From an uncultured Ruminococcus sp. (GTDB taxonomy: Bacteria; Bacillota; Clostridia; Oscillospirales; Ruminococcaceae), in contig NZ_CAKSNX010000001.1 in the NCBI RefSeq assembly GCF_934476685.1, positions 310,001 through 374,000 of the forward strand: a DNA stretch of 64,000 bases, read 5' to 3'. This document shows, one piece after another, positions 24,572 through 34,569 of the stretch. Below the pieces are notes generated by a model. That model made no database searches and was not told the DNA's origin. It was given only the letters and a program-made list of their open reading frames with translations. The translations under genes were made by a program, and so were the position numbers. Each line of letters begins with the position of its first letter. Within the stretch, counting starts at the first letter, position 1.

Positions 24572-26104
24572 AATAGTAGCCGGCGGCTTTGTAGTCACAT
24601 CATACACTACTCTGTTGATGTTCTTTACCTCGTTTACTATCCTGCTTGAGCATACCGCAAGTACCTCGTATGGTATCCTTGAGAACTCAGCAGTCATAAA
24701 GTCAGTTGTTTCTACTGCCCTCAGCGCAAGAGTGTAATCGTATGTTCTGAAATCACCCATTACACCTACCGAGCGGTTGTTTGTGAGTACAGCAAAATAC
24801 TGGTTGATGTCCCTGTCAAGACCGGCCTTTGCGATCTCTTCTCTGAATATCCAGTCAGCGTCCTGAAGGATCTCAAGCTTTTCGTCTGTGATCTCTCCAA
24901 TGATCCTTATCGCAAGTCCCGGACCTGGGAAAGGCTGACGCCATACCAGCGTGTCAGAAAGTCCAAGCTCCTGTCCGAGCTTTCTTGTTTCGTCCTTGAA
25001 AAGCATTCTCAAAGGCTCGATTATCTCCTTGAAATCAACATAGTCAGGAAGTCCGCCTACGTTGTGGTGAGATTTTATCGTCGCAGCGTCACCTGCACCC
25101 GACTCGATAACGTCAGGATATATTGTTCCCTGTGCAAGGAAATCTACCTTGCCTATCTTCTTTGCCTCAGCCTCGAATACTCTGATGAATTCCTCGCCGA
25201 TAGTCTTTCTCTTTGTCTCAGGATCTGATACGCCTCTCAGCTTGTCCATAAATCTGTCCTTTGCATTTACCCTTACAAAGTTTATGTCCCAGTCCTTGAA
25301 CGCAGCCTCGACCTCGTCACCCTCGTTCTTTCTCATAAATCCGTGGTCAACGAAAATGCAGGTCAGCTGATTTCCTACCGCCTTTGAAAGAAGTGCCGCA
25401 AGTACAGAGCTGTCTACTCCGCCCGAAAGCGCCAGCAGTACCTTTCCGTCCCCGACCTTTTCCTTTATGTCCTTTATTGCCTTTTCAGCATAGTTCTCCA
25501 TTGTCCAGTCGCCTGTGCAGCCGCATACGTTCTTTAAGAAGCTGTCCAGCATCTCAAGACCATGCTCTGTGTGGTTTACCTCAGGGTGGAACTGTACAGC
25601 ATAAAGCTTTCTGTCAGCGTCAGCCATAGCAGCGCATGGGCAGTTAGCTGTGTGAGCAGTTACCTTGAATCCCTCAGGTATCTTTGCAATGTAGTCTGTG
25701 TGGCTCATCCATGAAACAGCCTTTTCAGGCATATCCTTTACTGCACCGAAAAGTACACAGTCCTTGTCATATTCAGTTTCGGTCTTGCCGTATTCCGAAG
25801 CTATGCAGGTCTTTACCTCTCCGCCCAGAACGTGCGCCATAAGCTGTGAACCGTAGCATATTCCCAGTACAGGTATGCCAAGCTCGAATATCTCCTTTGA
25901 AACGCTCGGTGCGCTGTCGCCGTAAACGCTCTGCGGACCGCCCGTAAAGATTATTCCCTTAGGAGAAAGCGCCTTGATCTCGTCAATAGTCACCTTATTG
26001 TAAGGCTTTACCTCACAGTAAACGTTGCATTCACGCACACGTCTTGCAATAAGCTGATTGTACTGACCGCCGAAGTCAAGAATAAGTATAAACTCATTAG
26101 TCAT
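24560..26104 (-). CDS. guaA: GMP synthase (glutamine-hydrolysing)
   Basis: GuaA amidates XMP to GMP using glutamine and ATP. The N-terminal class I amidotransferase domain has the catalytic Cys in GICYGSQ and His/Glu in FHPEVNHTE. The ATP-pyrophosphatase domain has the P-loop SGGVDSS, and the C-terminal dimerisation domain ends in PPATIEWE. At 514 residues it is full length. The final codons form the insertion target of the adjacent element. It is transcribed on the minus strand from a promoter at 26167-26195. I looked for a purine riboswitch in the short leader and did not see one. Confidence 0.97.
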   Translation of the reverse strand: MTNEFILILDFGGQYNQLIARRVRECNVYCEVKPYNKVTIDEIKALSPKGIIFTGGPQSVYGDSAPSVSKEIFELGIPVLGICYGSQLMAHVLGGEVKTCIASEYGKTETEYDKDCVLFGAVKDMPEKAVSWMSHTDYIAKIPEGFKVTAHTANCPCAAMADADRKLYAVQFHPEVNHTEHGLEMLDSFLKNVCGCTGDWTMENYAEKAIKDIKEKVGDGKVLLALSGGVDSSVLAALLSKAVGNQLTCIFVDHGFMRKNEGDEVEAAFKDWDINFVRVNAKDRFMDKLRGVSDPETKRKTIGEEFIRVFEAEAKKIGKVDFLAQGTIYPDVIESGAGDAATIKSHHNVGGLPDYVDFKEIIEPLRMLFKDETRKLGQELGLSDTLVWRQPFPGPGLAIRIIGEITDEKLEILQDADWIFREEIAKAGLDRDINQYFAVLTNNRSVGVMGDFRTYDYTLALRAVETTDFMTAEFSRIPYEVLAVCSSRIVNEVKNINRVVYDVTTKPPATIEWE

Positions 26105-26166
26105 ATATTTAACCTCATTTCCCAGTGTAGTTTATCTCCATATCAGTCAATAGTAATACATAATTT

Positions 26167-26195
26167 ATTATAGCATACTTTCTCACGCTTTTCAA
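26167..26195 (-). promoter_or_regulatory. Promoter of guaA
   Basis: On the minus strand TTGAAA (26195-26190) and TATAAT (26172-26167) have a 17-bp spacer. An inverted repeat GCATACTTTCTC/GAGAAAGTATGC covers the spacer and -35 region (about 26173-26208) and could be an operator or a terminator-like structure. Confidence 0.7.
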
Positions 26196-26352
26196 GGAGA
26201 AAGTATGCCAATTTGTTTCTTTTTAATTAATTTTTTTATCACTGCATCTCTTAATTCCTGCGCATATCCGTCCCGACAGCCGGACAAAGCCTGATAAGAT
26301 ATGTCTTATAAATTTACGAATTAAAATTTAAGAAAAACAAGCCCTGCGGCAG

Positions 26353-26381
26353 TTGCTTATTCATTCCGAATGTGATATAAT
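26353..26381 (+). promoter_or_regulatory. Promoter of the LTA-synthase-like gene
   Basis: TTGCTT (26353-26358) and TATAAT (26376-26381) have a 17-bp spacer. Between here and the ATG at 26492 lies an A/G-rich leader with repeated AGAATAAAG units. Nothing else is seen in the 26196-26352 gap. Confidence 0.6.
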
Positions 26382-26491
26382 AAACAGTGTGCCGATTTTT
26401 CACATATCGTGAAGAAAAGCAGAATTATAGGACGGAGAACAAAGAGAATAAAGAGAATAAAGAAAATTAAAAAGATAGAAATGGGAGATAT

Positions 26492-28588
26492 ATGACCAAT
26501 ATGAAGAATTTTATATGTAAGCTTAAAAAACTTTTTGTAAAAGAAAAAAAATCAGAAGATCAGCAGAAATCAACTGACCCCGACAGCATAACAGATACGC
26601 CCCTCGACCAGTCCGATGCAAAACCAAAAACCGTTAAAGGCAGCGTCCTTATCTCGAAGTATATAAATACCATTATTTCTTTCGGTATAGGTTCTTTCGT
26701 TTTGGACTATGTTGGAAAAGGTGTTTTTCCTACATGGTGCTATATTTTCGCCGTGCTGTTTTTGGGTTTCTCCATAGTTGCCGTCGTATCCATTATAATA
26801 AGCCTAAGAAGATCAGAGTCAAAGCCTGTTATAAACCGCTATGCGCTCTGCTTCCTCCTCGCTGTAAATTCGTTCTACGTCCCTGAGTTTGCAATGGATT
26901 CACCGCCGGTAAAAATAACAGCAGATTTCTTCCTGCTGGGCATACTGCTGTGCTACCTTATCCACTTTGTGGGCTTTGTTCTGTTCCCTAAAGGCAAGGT
27001 TTGGAATATAGTCGCCACAGCCTTTTTCGACCTCTATGCCGCTATGCAGTATTATATCTATGAGTTCAGAGGAAATCCTATTAAGTTTTCCGACCTGTCA
27101 AATGCAGTTTCCGCATTGGATATAAAAAGCCAGTATAGCTTTGACCTTAACCCCGTAGTAGTTTTCTGCCTAGTGGATTTCGTCTTTATAACCACGCTCC
27201 TCCTTGTTTCCGAACCATCAAAACTGTCAAAAAAACAAAGAGCCTTTTCCGCAGGCGGACTTATCATCGGTATGGCAGCAATGTATATCATCGGCGGCTA
27301 TTCTTTCGACAGCGGAGTGAAAAACAGATATATAACCCTTAACTTCTCAGGCGAGGAAAATCTCTATACCTACCGCCTTGTGGGCTTTGACCTTATGCTC
27401 TATTTCGACGGAGTCTATAACAGAGTTTCCGAACCCGAAGATTATTCAGATGAAAAAGCCAAGGAAATATTGTCCGAGTATACCACCGATAATAATGAAG
27501 ATGACAGCGTATCCACCAACGAAAAGCCTGTCATAATCGGCATAATGAATGAGTCATTTGCCGACTTTGAACATATCGCACAGTTTGATACAAATAAGGA
27601 CTATATGCCGAACTACCATAAACTCCAGCAGGAAAGTATCTCAGGCTATGTTACAGTTTCAGCCTACGGCGGATATTCCTGCAACTCCGAGTATGAGTTC
27701 CTCAGCGGCAACAGCCTTAACTTCCTGCCCTCAGGAACAGCTGTCTTTACACAATATCTGAACGACAGCCGTGAAAGCACCGTAAGCTATCTTAAATCCA
27801 TGGGTTATTATACCGAAGCAGTGACCCCATGCAGTACCACCCTCTGGAATATAGGCGAGGCATACGAAAATCTCGGCTTTGATAAAAGCATTTTCGACTG
27901 CCTGTCTTATGAAAGCGACCCCGAATTTGTAAACTATAACTATTCAGATAAAACCCTCTTCAAAAAGGTAGAAAAGGTCTATGAGGATAGTCCAAAGGAT
28001 AAACCTTTCTTTATGTGGGTAACAACAATGCAGAACCATGGACCATATACAGGACTTGAAAATCCAGCCACAGGCATAACCCTCAATGATATCGACTGCG
28101 AAGAAGCAGAAACTTTCCTGAGTTCTATCTATAAGTCCGATGAAGCAATAGGGGAGCTTGTGGATTATTTCAGAAATGTTGACCGTGAAGTAATAATCGT
28201 TATGTTCGGCGACCACTATCCGCATATAATGGACTTCACCACTAAACTCTACGGCAGTTCAGTGTCCGCACTCTCCGTCGAGGACTATTCAAGACTCCAC
28301 CAAACACCGTTCTTTATCTGGAGCAATAAAGGCGTTTCCCCCGAAACTATCGAGGATATAAGCCTTAACTACCTCTCCAATGAGGTGCTGAAAGCCGCCG
28401 ATATCCCCCTCTCTCCATACCAGCAGGCATTGGAGGATATACGAAAGGATATCCCGATAATAAGCGGATTCGGCTATAAGACCGCCGACGGCGAATGGCA
28501 TGGTGCGACCGATAAGTCCGCCTATGACGATACAAAAAATAAATATCATATCTTAGAATATTACCGAATGTTCGGCAAAGCCTCATAA
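26492..28588 (+). CDS. LTA-synthase-family membrane sulfatase with Ser nucleophile
   Basis: A 698-residue protein of the LtaS/alkaline-phosphatase superfamily. An N-terminal charged region is followed by about five to six membrane spans (60-270) and an extracellular catalytic domain from about 345 (IIGIMNESFADFE with the metal-binding Glu354; FGDHYPHI, and NHGPY). Such enzymes transfer phosphoglycerol or other head groups onto glycopolymers. The nucleophile region reads GGYSCNSEYEF, so Ser396 sits where family members have Thr (GGGTxNxE). The start has GGGAGATAT upstream. It converges on a second family member at 28776. Exact polymer unknown. Confidence 0.82.
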   Translation: MTNMKNFICKLKKLFVKEKKSEDQQKSTDPDSITDTPLDQSDAKPKTVKGSVLISKYINTIISFGIGSFVLDYVGKGVFPTWCYIFAVLFLGFSIVAVVSIIISLRRSESKPVINRYALCFLLAVNSFYVPEFAMDSPPVKITADFFLLGILLCYLIHFVGFVLFPKGKVWNIVATAFFDLYAAMQYYIYEFRGNPIKFSDLSNAVSALDIKSQYSFDLNPVVVFCLVDFVFITTLLLVSEPSKLSKKQRAFSAGGLIIGMAAMYIIGGYSFDSGVKNRYITLNFSGEENLYTYRLVGFDLMLYFDGVYNRVSEPEDYSDEKAKEILSEYTTDNNEDDSVSTNEKPVIIGIMNESFADFEHIAQFDTNKDYMPNYHKLQQESISGYVTVSAYGGYSCNSEYEFLSGNSLNFLPSGTAVFTQYLNDSRESTVSYLKSMGYYTEAVTPCSTTLWNIGEAYENLGFDKSIFDCLSYESDPEFVNYNYSDKTLFKKVEKVYEDSPKDKPFFMWVTTMQNHGPYTGLENPATGITLNDIDCEEAETFLSSIYKSDEAIGELVDYFRNVDREVIIVMFGDHYPHIMDFTTKLYGSSVSALSVEDYSRLHQTPFFIWSNKGVSPETIEDISLNYLSNEVLKAADIPLSPYQQALEDIRKDIPIISGFGYKTADGEWHGATDKSAYDDTKNKYHILEYYRMFGKAS

Positions 28589-28612
28589 AATAAAACACAG
28601 CTCACTTGTAGT

Positions 28613-28629
28613 GGCGACCTTCGGTCGCC
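28613..28629. repeat. Small GGCGACC palindrome, copy 2
   Basis: GGCGACC-TTC-GGTCGCC, preceded by GTAGT, 24 bp after the stop of the LTA-synthase-like gene. The core and leading GTAG match copy 1 at 3991-4009. Confidence 0.8.
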
Positions 28630-28727
28630 GCTTTGACACCATGTCACCCCAAAACCTCCGCATTTAACTTTACCCACAAAAATTTTTCCCCGCAATTAAA
28701 CCCCATACGCATAAAAATTCTACCAAC

Positions 28728-28770
28728 AAAAAAGCACCACACAAGCTTTTATTATCAAGCCTGTGCGGTG
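28728..28770 (-). terminator. Terminator of the putP-sulfatase operon
   Basis: On the minus strand CACCGCACAGGCTT pairs with AAGCTTGTGTGGTG through two G-U pairs, followed by GC and six Ts. It lies just after the stop of the minus-strand sulfatase. Confidence 0.85.
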
Positions 28771-28775
28771 TTTTA

Positions 28776-30653
28776 TTATTGTTTGTAATAGTCGTTGAAA
28801 AGTATCTGATTGTTTATGTCTATCCTCTCTCTGACCATCTCGTTCATCTTCTCAATGAAATCATCATCTGCCACAGCGTCAGTGTAGTTCTTTGCTATGC
28901 TGCCGCCTGAGTAGTAGAAGTCATTTGTTATCCAGGAAAGATTCTGGAAGCAGGCATATCCATCATAGCTGTCGTCAAAAATATCATTGCCTATGTACTT
29001 TCCGCAGTTCTCCATGCCGAACAGATTTATGAGCGTAGGGAGAATGTCGCTTGTGTTGCATACCTTCTCCACCGTCTGCGGTTCGATACCCTTTGCGTAA
29101 ATAAAGCATGGCGTGTTGGATATAAGCGCCTCGCTTACGTCATTGTCCGCAAGATCCGCACAGAAATGGTCTGTTATAAACAGTATAACTGTGTTTTCCA
29201 TAAGTCCGTCCTGCTCAAGCCGCTCCACCAGTTCTCCTGCCATATCGTCTGTAAGTGAAGCCTTTGCACGGTATATTGAAAGCTTGTCATAAAGATCGTC
29301 CGTTTTAAGCTCAGGATGTCTGTTTATCGCCTCAAGGTATACAGTATCGTAGATCGAATAAGGCAGATGTGCGCTGTATGTTACAATGTAGTCAAGGAAC
29401 TTGTCGTTCTTTGTAAGCTCATTGTACAGCCCGTTGTCCGTTACGACCGTGTCATCCACCTCGAAAAGCTGATCTTTGTTTTCTGCATATTTTTCAAATT
29501 CTATGTAGTTGTCAAATCCGAAAACCTTGCTCATTACACCTCGGTTGTAGTAGTCAGCCGTGTTGAAATGGAATTCATTTGCGCTGTATCCGTCAGCCTT
29601 GAACATTGATGCCAGCGAGTACGGGAATGAATTTTCCACATAATCCGTTGAAAGCACCGCACCAGACGGAGCAAAAAGTCCTGTATTTATAGCCGTTTCC
29701 GTTCCGAACGTAAATGTGTTTCCGAATCGTGAGGAGTAAAAGTTCTTGAAATTTATTCCCTCCTCCATGAACTTTGTGAGATTCGGACAGTTTTCAGCAG
29801 TTATGCCTTTGTAATCAAGGCTCTCCATCTGAACAACGATAAGATTTTTGTCTTTAAATATCCCCGTCATATCATTGTCCTGATGAGGCTGCTTTTTTTC
29901 AAAGTAGTTGTTGATGTTTTCCACACTGTCGCTTGCCGTAAACTGCTGTTTTACAGTGCATACAATGTCACGTTCAAGACAGGTGAAAAGATCTTTTCGC
30001 TTGAAAAGTGTGGTGGCGTCAAGAAAATTAATGTAATTGTATTTGTCAAAACTGCCGTAATTGTCCATTCTTCCCGAAGACAGAAAGTAAGGTATGAGCA
30101 GTACGACAGTGAGAGATGCCGCAAATATTATTCCGTTTACTATGTACTTGAATTTTCTCGCAAATCCCTTTTCAGGAGGTGATGAGAATTTCAGCGTAAC
30201 AAATGTGACCACCGCCGTCAGTATGATAAGCACTATAAACCCGATCTTTACTTTTGTGCTTATCTCTGACATTATGCTCCCTGCAAATCCTGTGCCTTCC
30301 TTAGCAGAGAAAATTGCAGATATCCTGAACAGCGTTTTGTTTGCGTGGCTGTAACACATCTGCGCAAAACCATATACGATAAACAAAAGCTCAGATACCG
30401 CAAAAAGTATCGCCGATGTTTTCTTGCCGAACATAAATATAAATGATGACAGCAGAAAAAGATTTGAAAAAATCATTCTCCTCAGATATGAGTCTACTGA
30501 AATATATGGATTTCTGAATATCGCATACATCATAAAAAGATCTGTTATTATATATGCACATAAGTATAATAAAAGTGGAAACCAGTTTTTTATCTTTATG
30601 TCCTTTGTGGTTTCAGACACACGGTCATTCCACTTTTTAAACCTTTCAGTCAT
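28776..30653 (-). CDS. LTA-synthase-family membrane sulfatase
   Basis: A 625-residue protein with about five N-terminal membrane spans (25-200) and an extracellular sulfatase-fold domain. Metal and catalytic motifs are VVQMESLD (Glu ligand), the nucleophile Thr in NTFTFGTETA, THSAHLPY-like TYSAHLPYS, and ITDHFCADL. It probably polymerises or decorates a cell-envelope glycopolymer with phosphoglycerol or phosphoethanolamine-type groups. It is the third gene of a minus-strand unit with putP and a small protein, 11 bp downstream of the latter, and has AGGGGG before the ATG. Confidence 0.85.
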   Translation of the reverse strand: MTERFKKWNDRVSETTKDIKIKNWFPLLLYLCAYIITDLFMMYAIFRNPYISVDSYLRRMIFSNLFLLSSFIFMFGKKTSAILFAVSELLFIVYGFAQMCYSHANKTLFRISAIFSAKEGTGFAGSIMSEISTKVKIGFIVLIILTAVVTFVTLKFSSPPEKGFARKFKYIVNGIIFAASLTVVLLIPYFLSSGRMDNYGSFDKYNYINFLDATTLFKRKDLFTCLERDIVCTVKQQFTASDSVENINNYFEKKQPHQDNDMTGIFKDKNLIVVQMESLDYKGITAENCPNLTKFMEEGINFKNFYSSRFGNTFTFGTETAINTGLFAPSGAVLSTDYVENSFPYSLASMFKADGYSANEFHFNTADYYNRGVMSKVFGFDNYIEFEKYAENKDQLFEVDDTVVTDNGLYNELTKNDKFLDYIVTYSAHLPYSIYDTVYLEAINRHPELKTDDLYDKLSIYRAKASLTDDMAGELVERLEQDGLMENTVILFITDHFCADLADNDVSEALISNTPCFIYAKGIEPQTVEKVCNTSDILPTLINLFGMENCGKYIGNDIFDDSYDGYACFQNLSWITNDFYYSGGSIAKNYTDAVADDDFIEKMNEMVRERIDINNQILFNDYYKQ

Positions 30654-30664
30654 GTGTTTGCCCC

Positions 30665-30979
30665 CTATTTCCTTGCCGAATAATGCGCAACGATATGCCT
30701 CTGTTTCCCTGTAACGTGATCCTTTCCCTTTATGTCAGCACCGTTGTGGCTCATAAGCTCCGCACATATAAGCCCCTCCAGCGACAGATCCGCCACAGGC
30801 TTTCCGTCGCATACTATGGTGAGCTTTCCGTTCGCCTCGTCAACGGATATTCCGCCCGTCCTGCCGATGACCTCTTCATCACCGCCGAAACGCTCTACCA
30901 CATAGCTCAGCCGCTTGCCGTGATATGTCATTATCTCTTTCAGCGGTGTTCCTGCCTGCTTCTTTTTAAAAAGTCCCAT
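30665..30979 (-). CDS. Small protein of unknown function between putP and sulfatase gene
   Basis: A 104-residue soluble protein (KKKQAGTPLKEIMTYHGKRLSYVVERFGGDEEVIGRTGG, ending RHIVAHYSARK) that I do not recognise. The start overlaps the putP stop by one base, so it is translationally coupled to the transporter. It has no signal peptide, membrane span or metal motif. The beta-rich middle (GKLTIVCDGKPVADLSLEGL) suggests a small compact domain. A role linked to the transporter is possible but unproved. Confidence 0.65.
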   Translation of the reverse strand: MGLFKKKQAGTPLKEIMTYHGKRLSYVVERFGGDEEVIGRTGGISVDEANGKLTIVCDGKPVADLSLEGLICAELMSHNGADIKGKDHVTGKQRHIVAHYSARK

Positions 30980-32532
30980 TATGCCTCAGTTCCCTCGTCA
31001 CAGCCGCAGTTCACTCTGTTCTGTACGTCCTCGAATTCTTTCAGTATCTCTTCATCAGGCGCTTTCGTCGCAAGACTTACGATAACTATAAGGAGTATCG
31101 AAACGATAAATCCCGATACAAGTGAGTAAAGTCCTGTTGCTTCCGCAATGGTCTGTCCACCTATGATCTTCGGATAATCCCATAAAAGTACAGTCGCCGC
31201 ACCGCCTGCAATGCCTGCCGCCGCTCCGGCAAGATTTGTCCTCTTCCAGTAAAGTGACATAAGTACGATCGGTCCGAATGACGCTCCCAGTCCTGCCCAT
31301 GCGTTTGAAACAAGTCCCATAATGCTTGATTTAGGATCAAGCGCAATAAGATAAGCTATTACCGCAATGCAGAGAACCGTTATTCTGCTCACAAGAAGTA
31401 CCCTCTTGTTGTCAGCCTTCTTGTTTATAAGTGAGTGGTAAATATCCTCAGATACAGATGATGCCGTTACAAGCAGCTGTGAATCAGCCGTTGACATTAT
31501 AGCTGCCAGAACACCGCAGAGGAAAATTCCGCCGATAAATGGTATGCCTATGTCCTTGTTGAATACTCTCTGTATCATCTCGATAAATACGTTCTCCGAC
31601 TTGCCCTCAGCCAAAAGCGGGAGATATGCTCTTCCTATAACGCCGATAAAGCAGGCAAAAGCAAGTGATATAGCGCACCAGCCGCAGCCGATGAACTTTG
31701 ACTTCTTCAGTTCCTTCTCATCTCTGATAGCCATGAATCTTACCAGTATGTGAGGCATTCCGAAGTAACCAAGCGCCCAGCCAAGCTGTGAGATAATGTC
31801 TACCGCCGAGAACTTTTCTCCGTCACCTGTGTTCATTACGTTGAGAAAATGCTCTGCATTTACACCCGTAGCCGCAATGTTGTCCATAATGTTTCCTGCA
31901 CCAACAAGTACAGCCGCAATGATAGGGATAGTGATAACTCCTACCAGCATGAGCATACCCTGTATAAAGTCTGTGATGCATACCGCCATAAATCCACCCA
32001 TAAATGTGTAAGCAAGTATTACAACAGCACCGATAGTAAGGCATATCTTGTAGTCAATGCCGAAAACGGAGTTGAAAAGCTTTCCGCCCGAAGAAAGTGC
32101 AGACGCCGTGTAAACCGTAAAGAAAATAACGATAGCGATCGAAGATACTACCAGCAGTATCTTGTTTTTGTCATGAAATCTGTTTTCAAGATATTTCGGC
32201 AGCGTGATAGAATTGTTCGCTCTGATAGTGTATCTTCTCAGCCTGCCCGAAACAAGCATCCAGTTCAGTATCGTTCCGATAAGCAGTCCAATAGCTATCC
32301 ATATCTGTCCTGTTCCCAAAGCATATACCGTTCCCGGAAGTCCCATGAGCATCCAGCCCGACATATCCGATGCCTGAGCAGATAAAGCGGCTACCGCTCC
32401 CGATAACCCACGTCCTCCGAGGAAAAAGTCCTCCGAGTTTTTGTTCTTTTTCATGTAAGTCGCACCGATAAGCAGCATACCCAGCAGATATACCACAAAT
32501 GCAGCAAGAGTCCATATCATTGTTGACGTCAT
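30979..32532 (-). CDS. putP: Sodium/proline symporter
   Basis: A solute:sodium symporter family protein of 517 residues with about 12-13 membrane spans. Family features include ALSAQASDMSGWMLMGLPG in TM2 (the Na+ and substrate region of PutP), GRLRRYTIRANNSITLP, and the TM8 segment GVLAAIMSTADSQLLV. It imports proline with Na+ for nutrition or osmoprotection. GGAGG lies before the ATG. Transcription may come partly by read-through of the weak stem after thrS, as I see no clear promoter in the 90-bp gap. Confidence 0.92.
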   Translation of the reverse strand: MTSTMIWTLAAFVVYLLGMLLIGATYMKKNKNSEDFFLGGRGLSGAVAALSAQASDMSGWMLMGLPGTVYALGTGQIWIAIGLLIGTILNWMLVSGRLRRYTIRANNSITLPKYLENRFHDKNKILLVVSSIAIVIFFTVYTASALSSGGKLFNSVFGIDYKICLTIGAVVILAYTFMGGFMAVCITDFIQGMLMLVGVITIPIIAAVLVGAGNIMDNIAATGVNAEHFLNVMNTGDGEKFSAVDIISQLGWALGYFGMPHILVRFMAIRDEKELKKSKFIGCGWCAISLAFACFIGVIGRAYLPLLAEGKSENVFIEMIQRVFNKDIGIPFIGGIFLCGVLAAIMSTADSQLLVTASSVSEDIYHSLINKKADNKRVLLVSRITVLCIAVIAYLIALDPKSSIMGLVSNAWAGLGASFGPIVLMSLYWKRTNLAGAAAGIAGGAATVLLWDYPKIIGGQTIAEATGLYSLVSGFIVSILLIVIVSLATKAPDEEILKEFEDVQNRVNCGCDEGTEA

Positions 32533-32548
32533 ATTTTTCCTCCAAAAT

Positions 32549-32587
32549 CAAAATTAAAGGGGCAGAATCTTTTGCGGTCCTGCCCCT
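32549..32587 (-). terminator. Hairpin after thrS
   Basis: On the minus strand AGGGGCAG, a 14-base loop, CTGCCCCT, then TTAATTTTG. The T-tract is interrupted, so termination may be partial. Confidence 0.7.
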
Positions 32588-32622
32588 CCTGTGCGGGGAT
32601 AGTCTGATGTTCTTATCCGTCC

Positions 32623-34569
32623 TTACTTAGCCTTTGTCCTTACCTCTTCGTCAAGCTTTGCAACGATGTCGTCAACAGGCATAGCAGGCATCTCGCCCTC
32701 TTTTCTCGAACGTACAGTAACCGTGTTCGAGCTTACCTCGTTGTCGCCGATAATGAACATATAAGGGATCCTTTCAAGTCTTGCAGCCTTGATCTTAGGA
32801 CCGATATTCTCATCTCTGCTGTCAACAGTAACTCTCATACCCATAGAAGTGAGCCTGTCTGCTATCTTCTGAGCGTATTCAACGTGCTCAGGCTTGATAG
32901 GCAGAAGTCTTACCTGCTCCGGTGCCAGCCACAGAGGAAGTACACCGTTGAAATGCTCCAGCATATAAGCAAGCGTTCTCTCAAAGCAGCCAAGTGATGT
33001 TCTGTGAATGATGTAAGGCAGCTTCTTCTGTCCGTCCTTGTCAATATAGTACATACCGAACTTCTCAGCCAGCAGCATATCTATCTGTATAGTAACGATA
33101 GTGTCCTCCTTGCCGTATACGTTCTTGTACTGAATGTCCAGCTTAGGACCATAGAATGCAGCCTCATCTATACCGATCTCATAATCAAGACCGATGTCGT
33201 CAAGGATAGTTTTCATTGCAGCCTGTGCGTGCTCCCACTGCTCCTTTGTACCCTCGTACTTGTTCTTCGGGTTAGCAGGATCCCACTGTGAGAATCTGAA
33301 TGTGCAGTTCTCCAGCAGACCAACAGTTTCAAGGAAGTATTTCGCAAGCTCCAGACAACCCTTGAATTCGTCCTCCAGCTGATCCGGACGGAGAATGTAG
33401 TGCCCCTCTGAAATAGTGAACTGTCTTACACGGATAAGTCCGTGCATCTCACCGCTGTCCTCGTTTCTGAAAAGCGTCGAAGTTTCTGTCAGACGCATAG
33501 GAAGATCTCTGTATGAACGCTGTCTGTTAAGGAATACCTGATACTGGAACGGACAAGTCATCGGACGCAGCGCAAAACATTCCTTCTCTTCATCGTGCGG
33601 ATCGCCCATAATGAACATTCCGTCAAGATAATGATCCCAGTGACCTGATATCCTGTAAAGATCACGCTTAGCGAAAAGCGGTGTCTTTGTGAGCTGACAG
33701 CCGTGAGCCTGCTCAACGTCCTCTACCCATCTCTGGAGCAGCTGTATAACTCTCGCACCCTTTGGCAGCATAACAGGAAGTCCCTGACCAATGCAGTCAA
33801 CAGTTGTGAAGTATTCAAGCTCACGTCCTATCTTGTTGTGGTCACGAAGCTTAGCCTCTTCCATTGCCTTGAGATGTTCTTCAAGCATCGAAGCCTTTGG
33901 ATAAGCAGTTCCGTAAACTCTGCAAAGCTGCTTTCCGTCCTCAGCCTTGCCCCAGTATGCACCTGTGCATGACAGAAGCTTTACAGCCTTTACAGGAGCA
34001 ACGCTCATAAGGTGCGGACCTGCGCAAAGATCAACGAAATCGCCCTGCTTGTAGAATGAAAGCTTTTCACCCTTGTCATCATGCTTGTGGATAAGCTCGA
34101 TCTTGTAATCTTCATTTCTCTCTTCCATAAGCTTGAGAGCCTCGTCAGCAGGCAGCTCAAATCTTTCAAGAGCAAAGCCTTCCTTAGCAAGCTTTTTCAT
34201 CTCCGCAGCTATCTTGTCAAGGTCAGCAGGAGCGAAAGGCTTTGCAACCTCAAAATCATAGTAAAATCCTGTTTCAGTAGCAGGACCTCTTGCAAGCTTA
34301 GCCTCAGGGTAAAGATTTTTAACAGCCTGAGCCATAAGATGAGAAGCAGTGTGCCAGAAAGTTTCCTTACCGGCCTTTGAATCAAAAGTCATAACTTCAA
34401 AATCGCAGTCTGAATCAATAATAGTCCTGAGATCCTTTACCTCACCATTGATCTTAACGCAGCAAGCAGCCTTGTAAAGACCCATACCGATGTCTTTAAT
34501 AATCTCGCTTGCAGGCATAGCCTGTTCAATTTCACGGATAGAACCGTCTTTAAGTTTAAGATTGATCAT
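32623..34569 (-). CDS. thrS: Threonyl-tRNA synthetase
   Basis: A class II synthetase of 648 residues with TGS domain, editing domain (HTASHLMAQAVK with the HxxxH zinc/editing motif), catalytic core (motif 2 MRLTETSTLFRNEDSGEMHGLIRVRQF; zinc ligands Cys, His, His) and anticodon-binding domain (VRLLPIKPEHVEYA). It charges tRNA-Thr. The Thr-type T-box upstream at 35389 is separated from it by a membrane-protein gene and a hairpin-rich stretch. GGAGG lies before the ATG. Confidence 0.97.
   Translation of the reverse strand: MINLKLKDGSIREIEQAMPASEIIKDIGMGLYKAACCVKINGEVKDLRTIIDSDCDFEVMTFDSKAGKETFWHTASHLMAQAVKNLYPEAKLARGPATETGFYYDFEVAKPFAPADLDKIAAEMKKLAKEGFALERFELPADEALKLMEERNEDYKIELIHKHDDKGEKLSFYKQGDFVDLCAGPHLMSVAPVKAVKLLSCTGAYWGKAEDGKQLCRVYGTAYPKASMLEEHLKAMEEAKLRDHNKIGRELEYFTTVDCIGQGLPVMLPKGARVIQLLQRWVEDVEQAHGCQLTKTPLFAKRDLYRISGHWDHYLDGMFIMGDPHDEEKECFALRPMTCPFQYQVFLNRQRSYRDLPMRLTETSTLFRNEDSGEMHGLIRVRQFTISEGHYILRPDQLEDEFKGCLELAKYFLETVGLLENCTFRFSQWDPANPKNKYEGTKEQWEHAQAAMKTILDDIGLDYEIGIDEAAFYGPKLDIQYKNVYGKEDTIVTIQIDMLLAEKFGMYYIDKDGQKKLPYIIHRTSLGCFERTLAYMLEHFNGVLPLWLAPEQVRLLPIKPEHVEYAQKIADRLTSMGMRVTVDSRDENIGPKIKAARLERIPYMFIIGDNEVSSNTVTVRSRKEGEMPAMPVDDIVAKLDEEVRTKAK

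Noticed and set aside
26105..26170. Purine riboswitch in front of guaA
   Set aside because: The leader from promoter to ATG is only about 60 bases, and none of the conserved purine aptamer loops is present.
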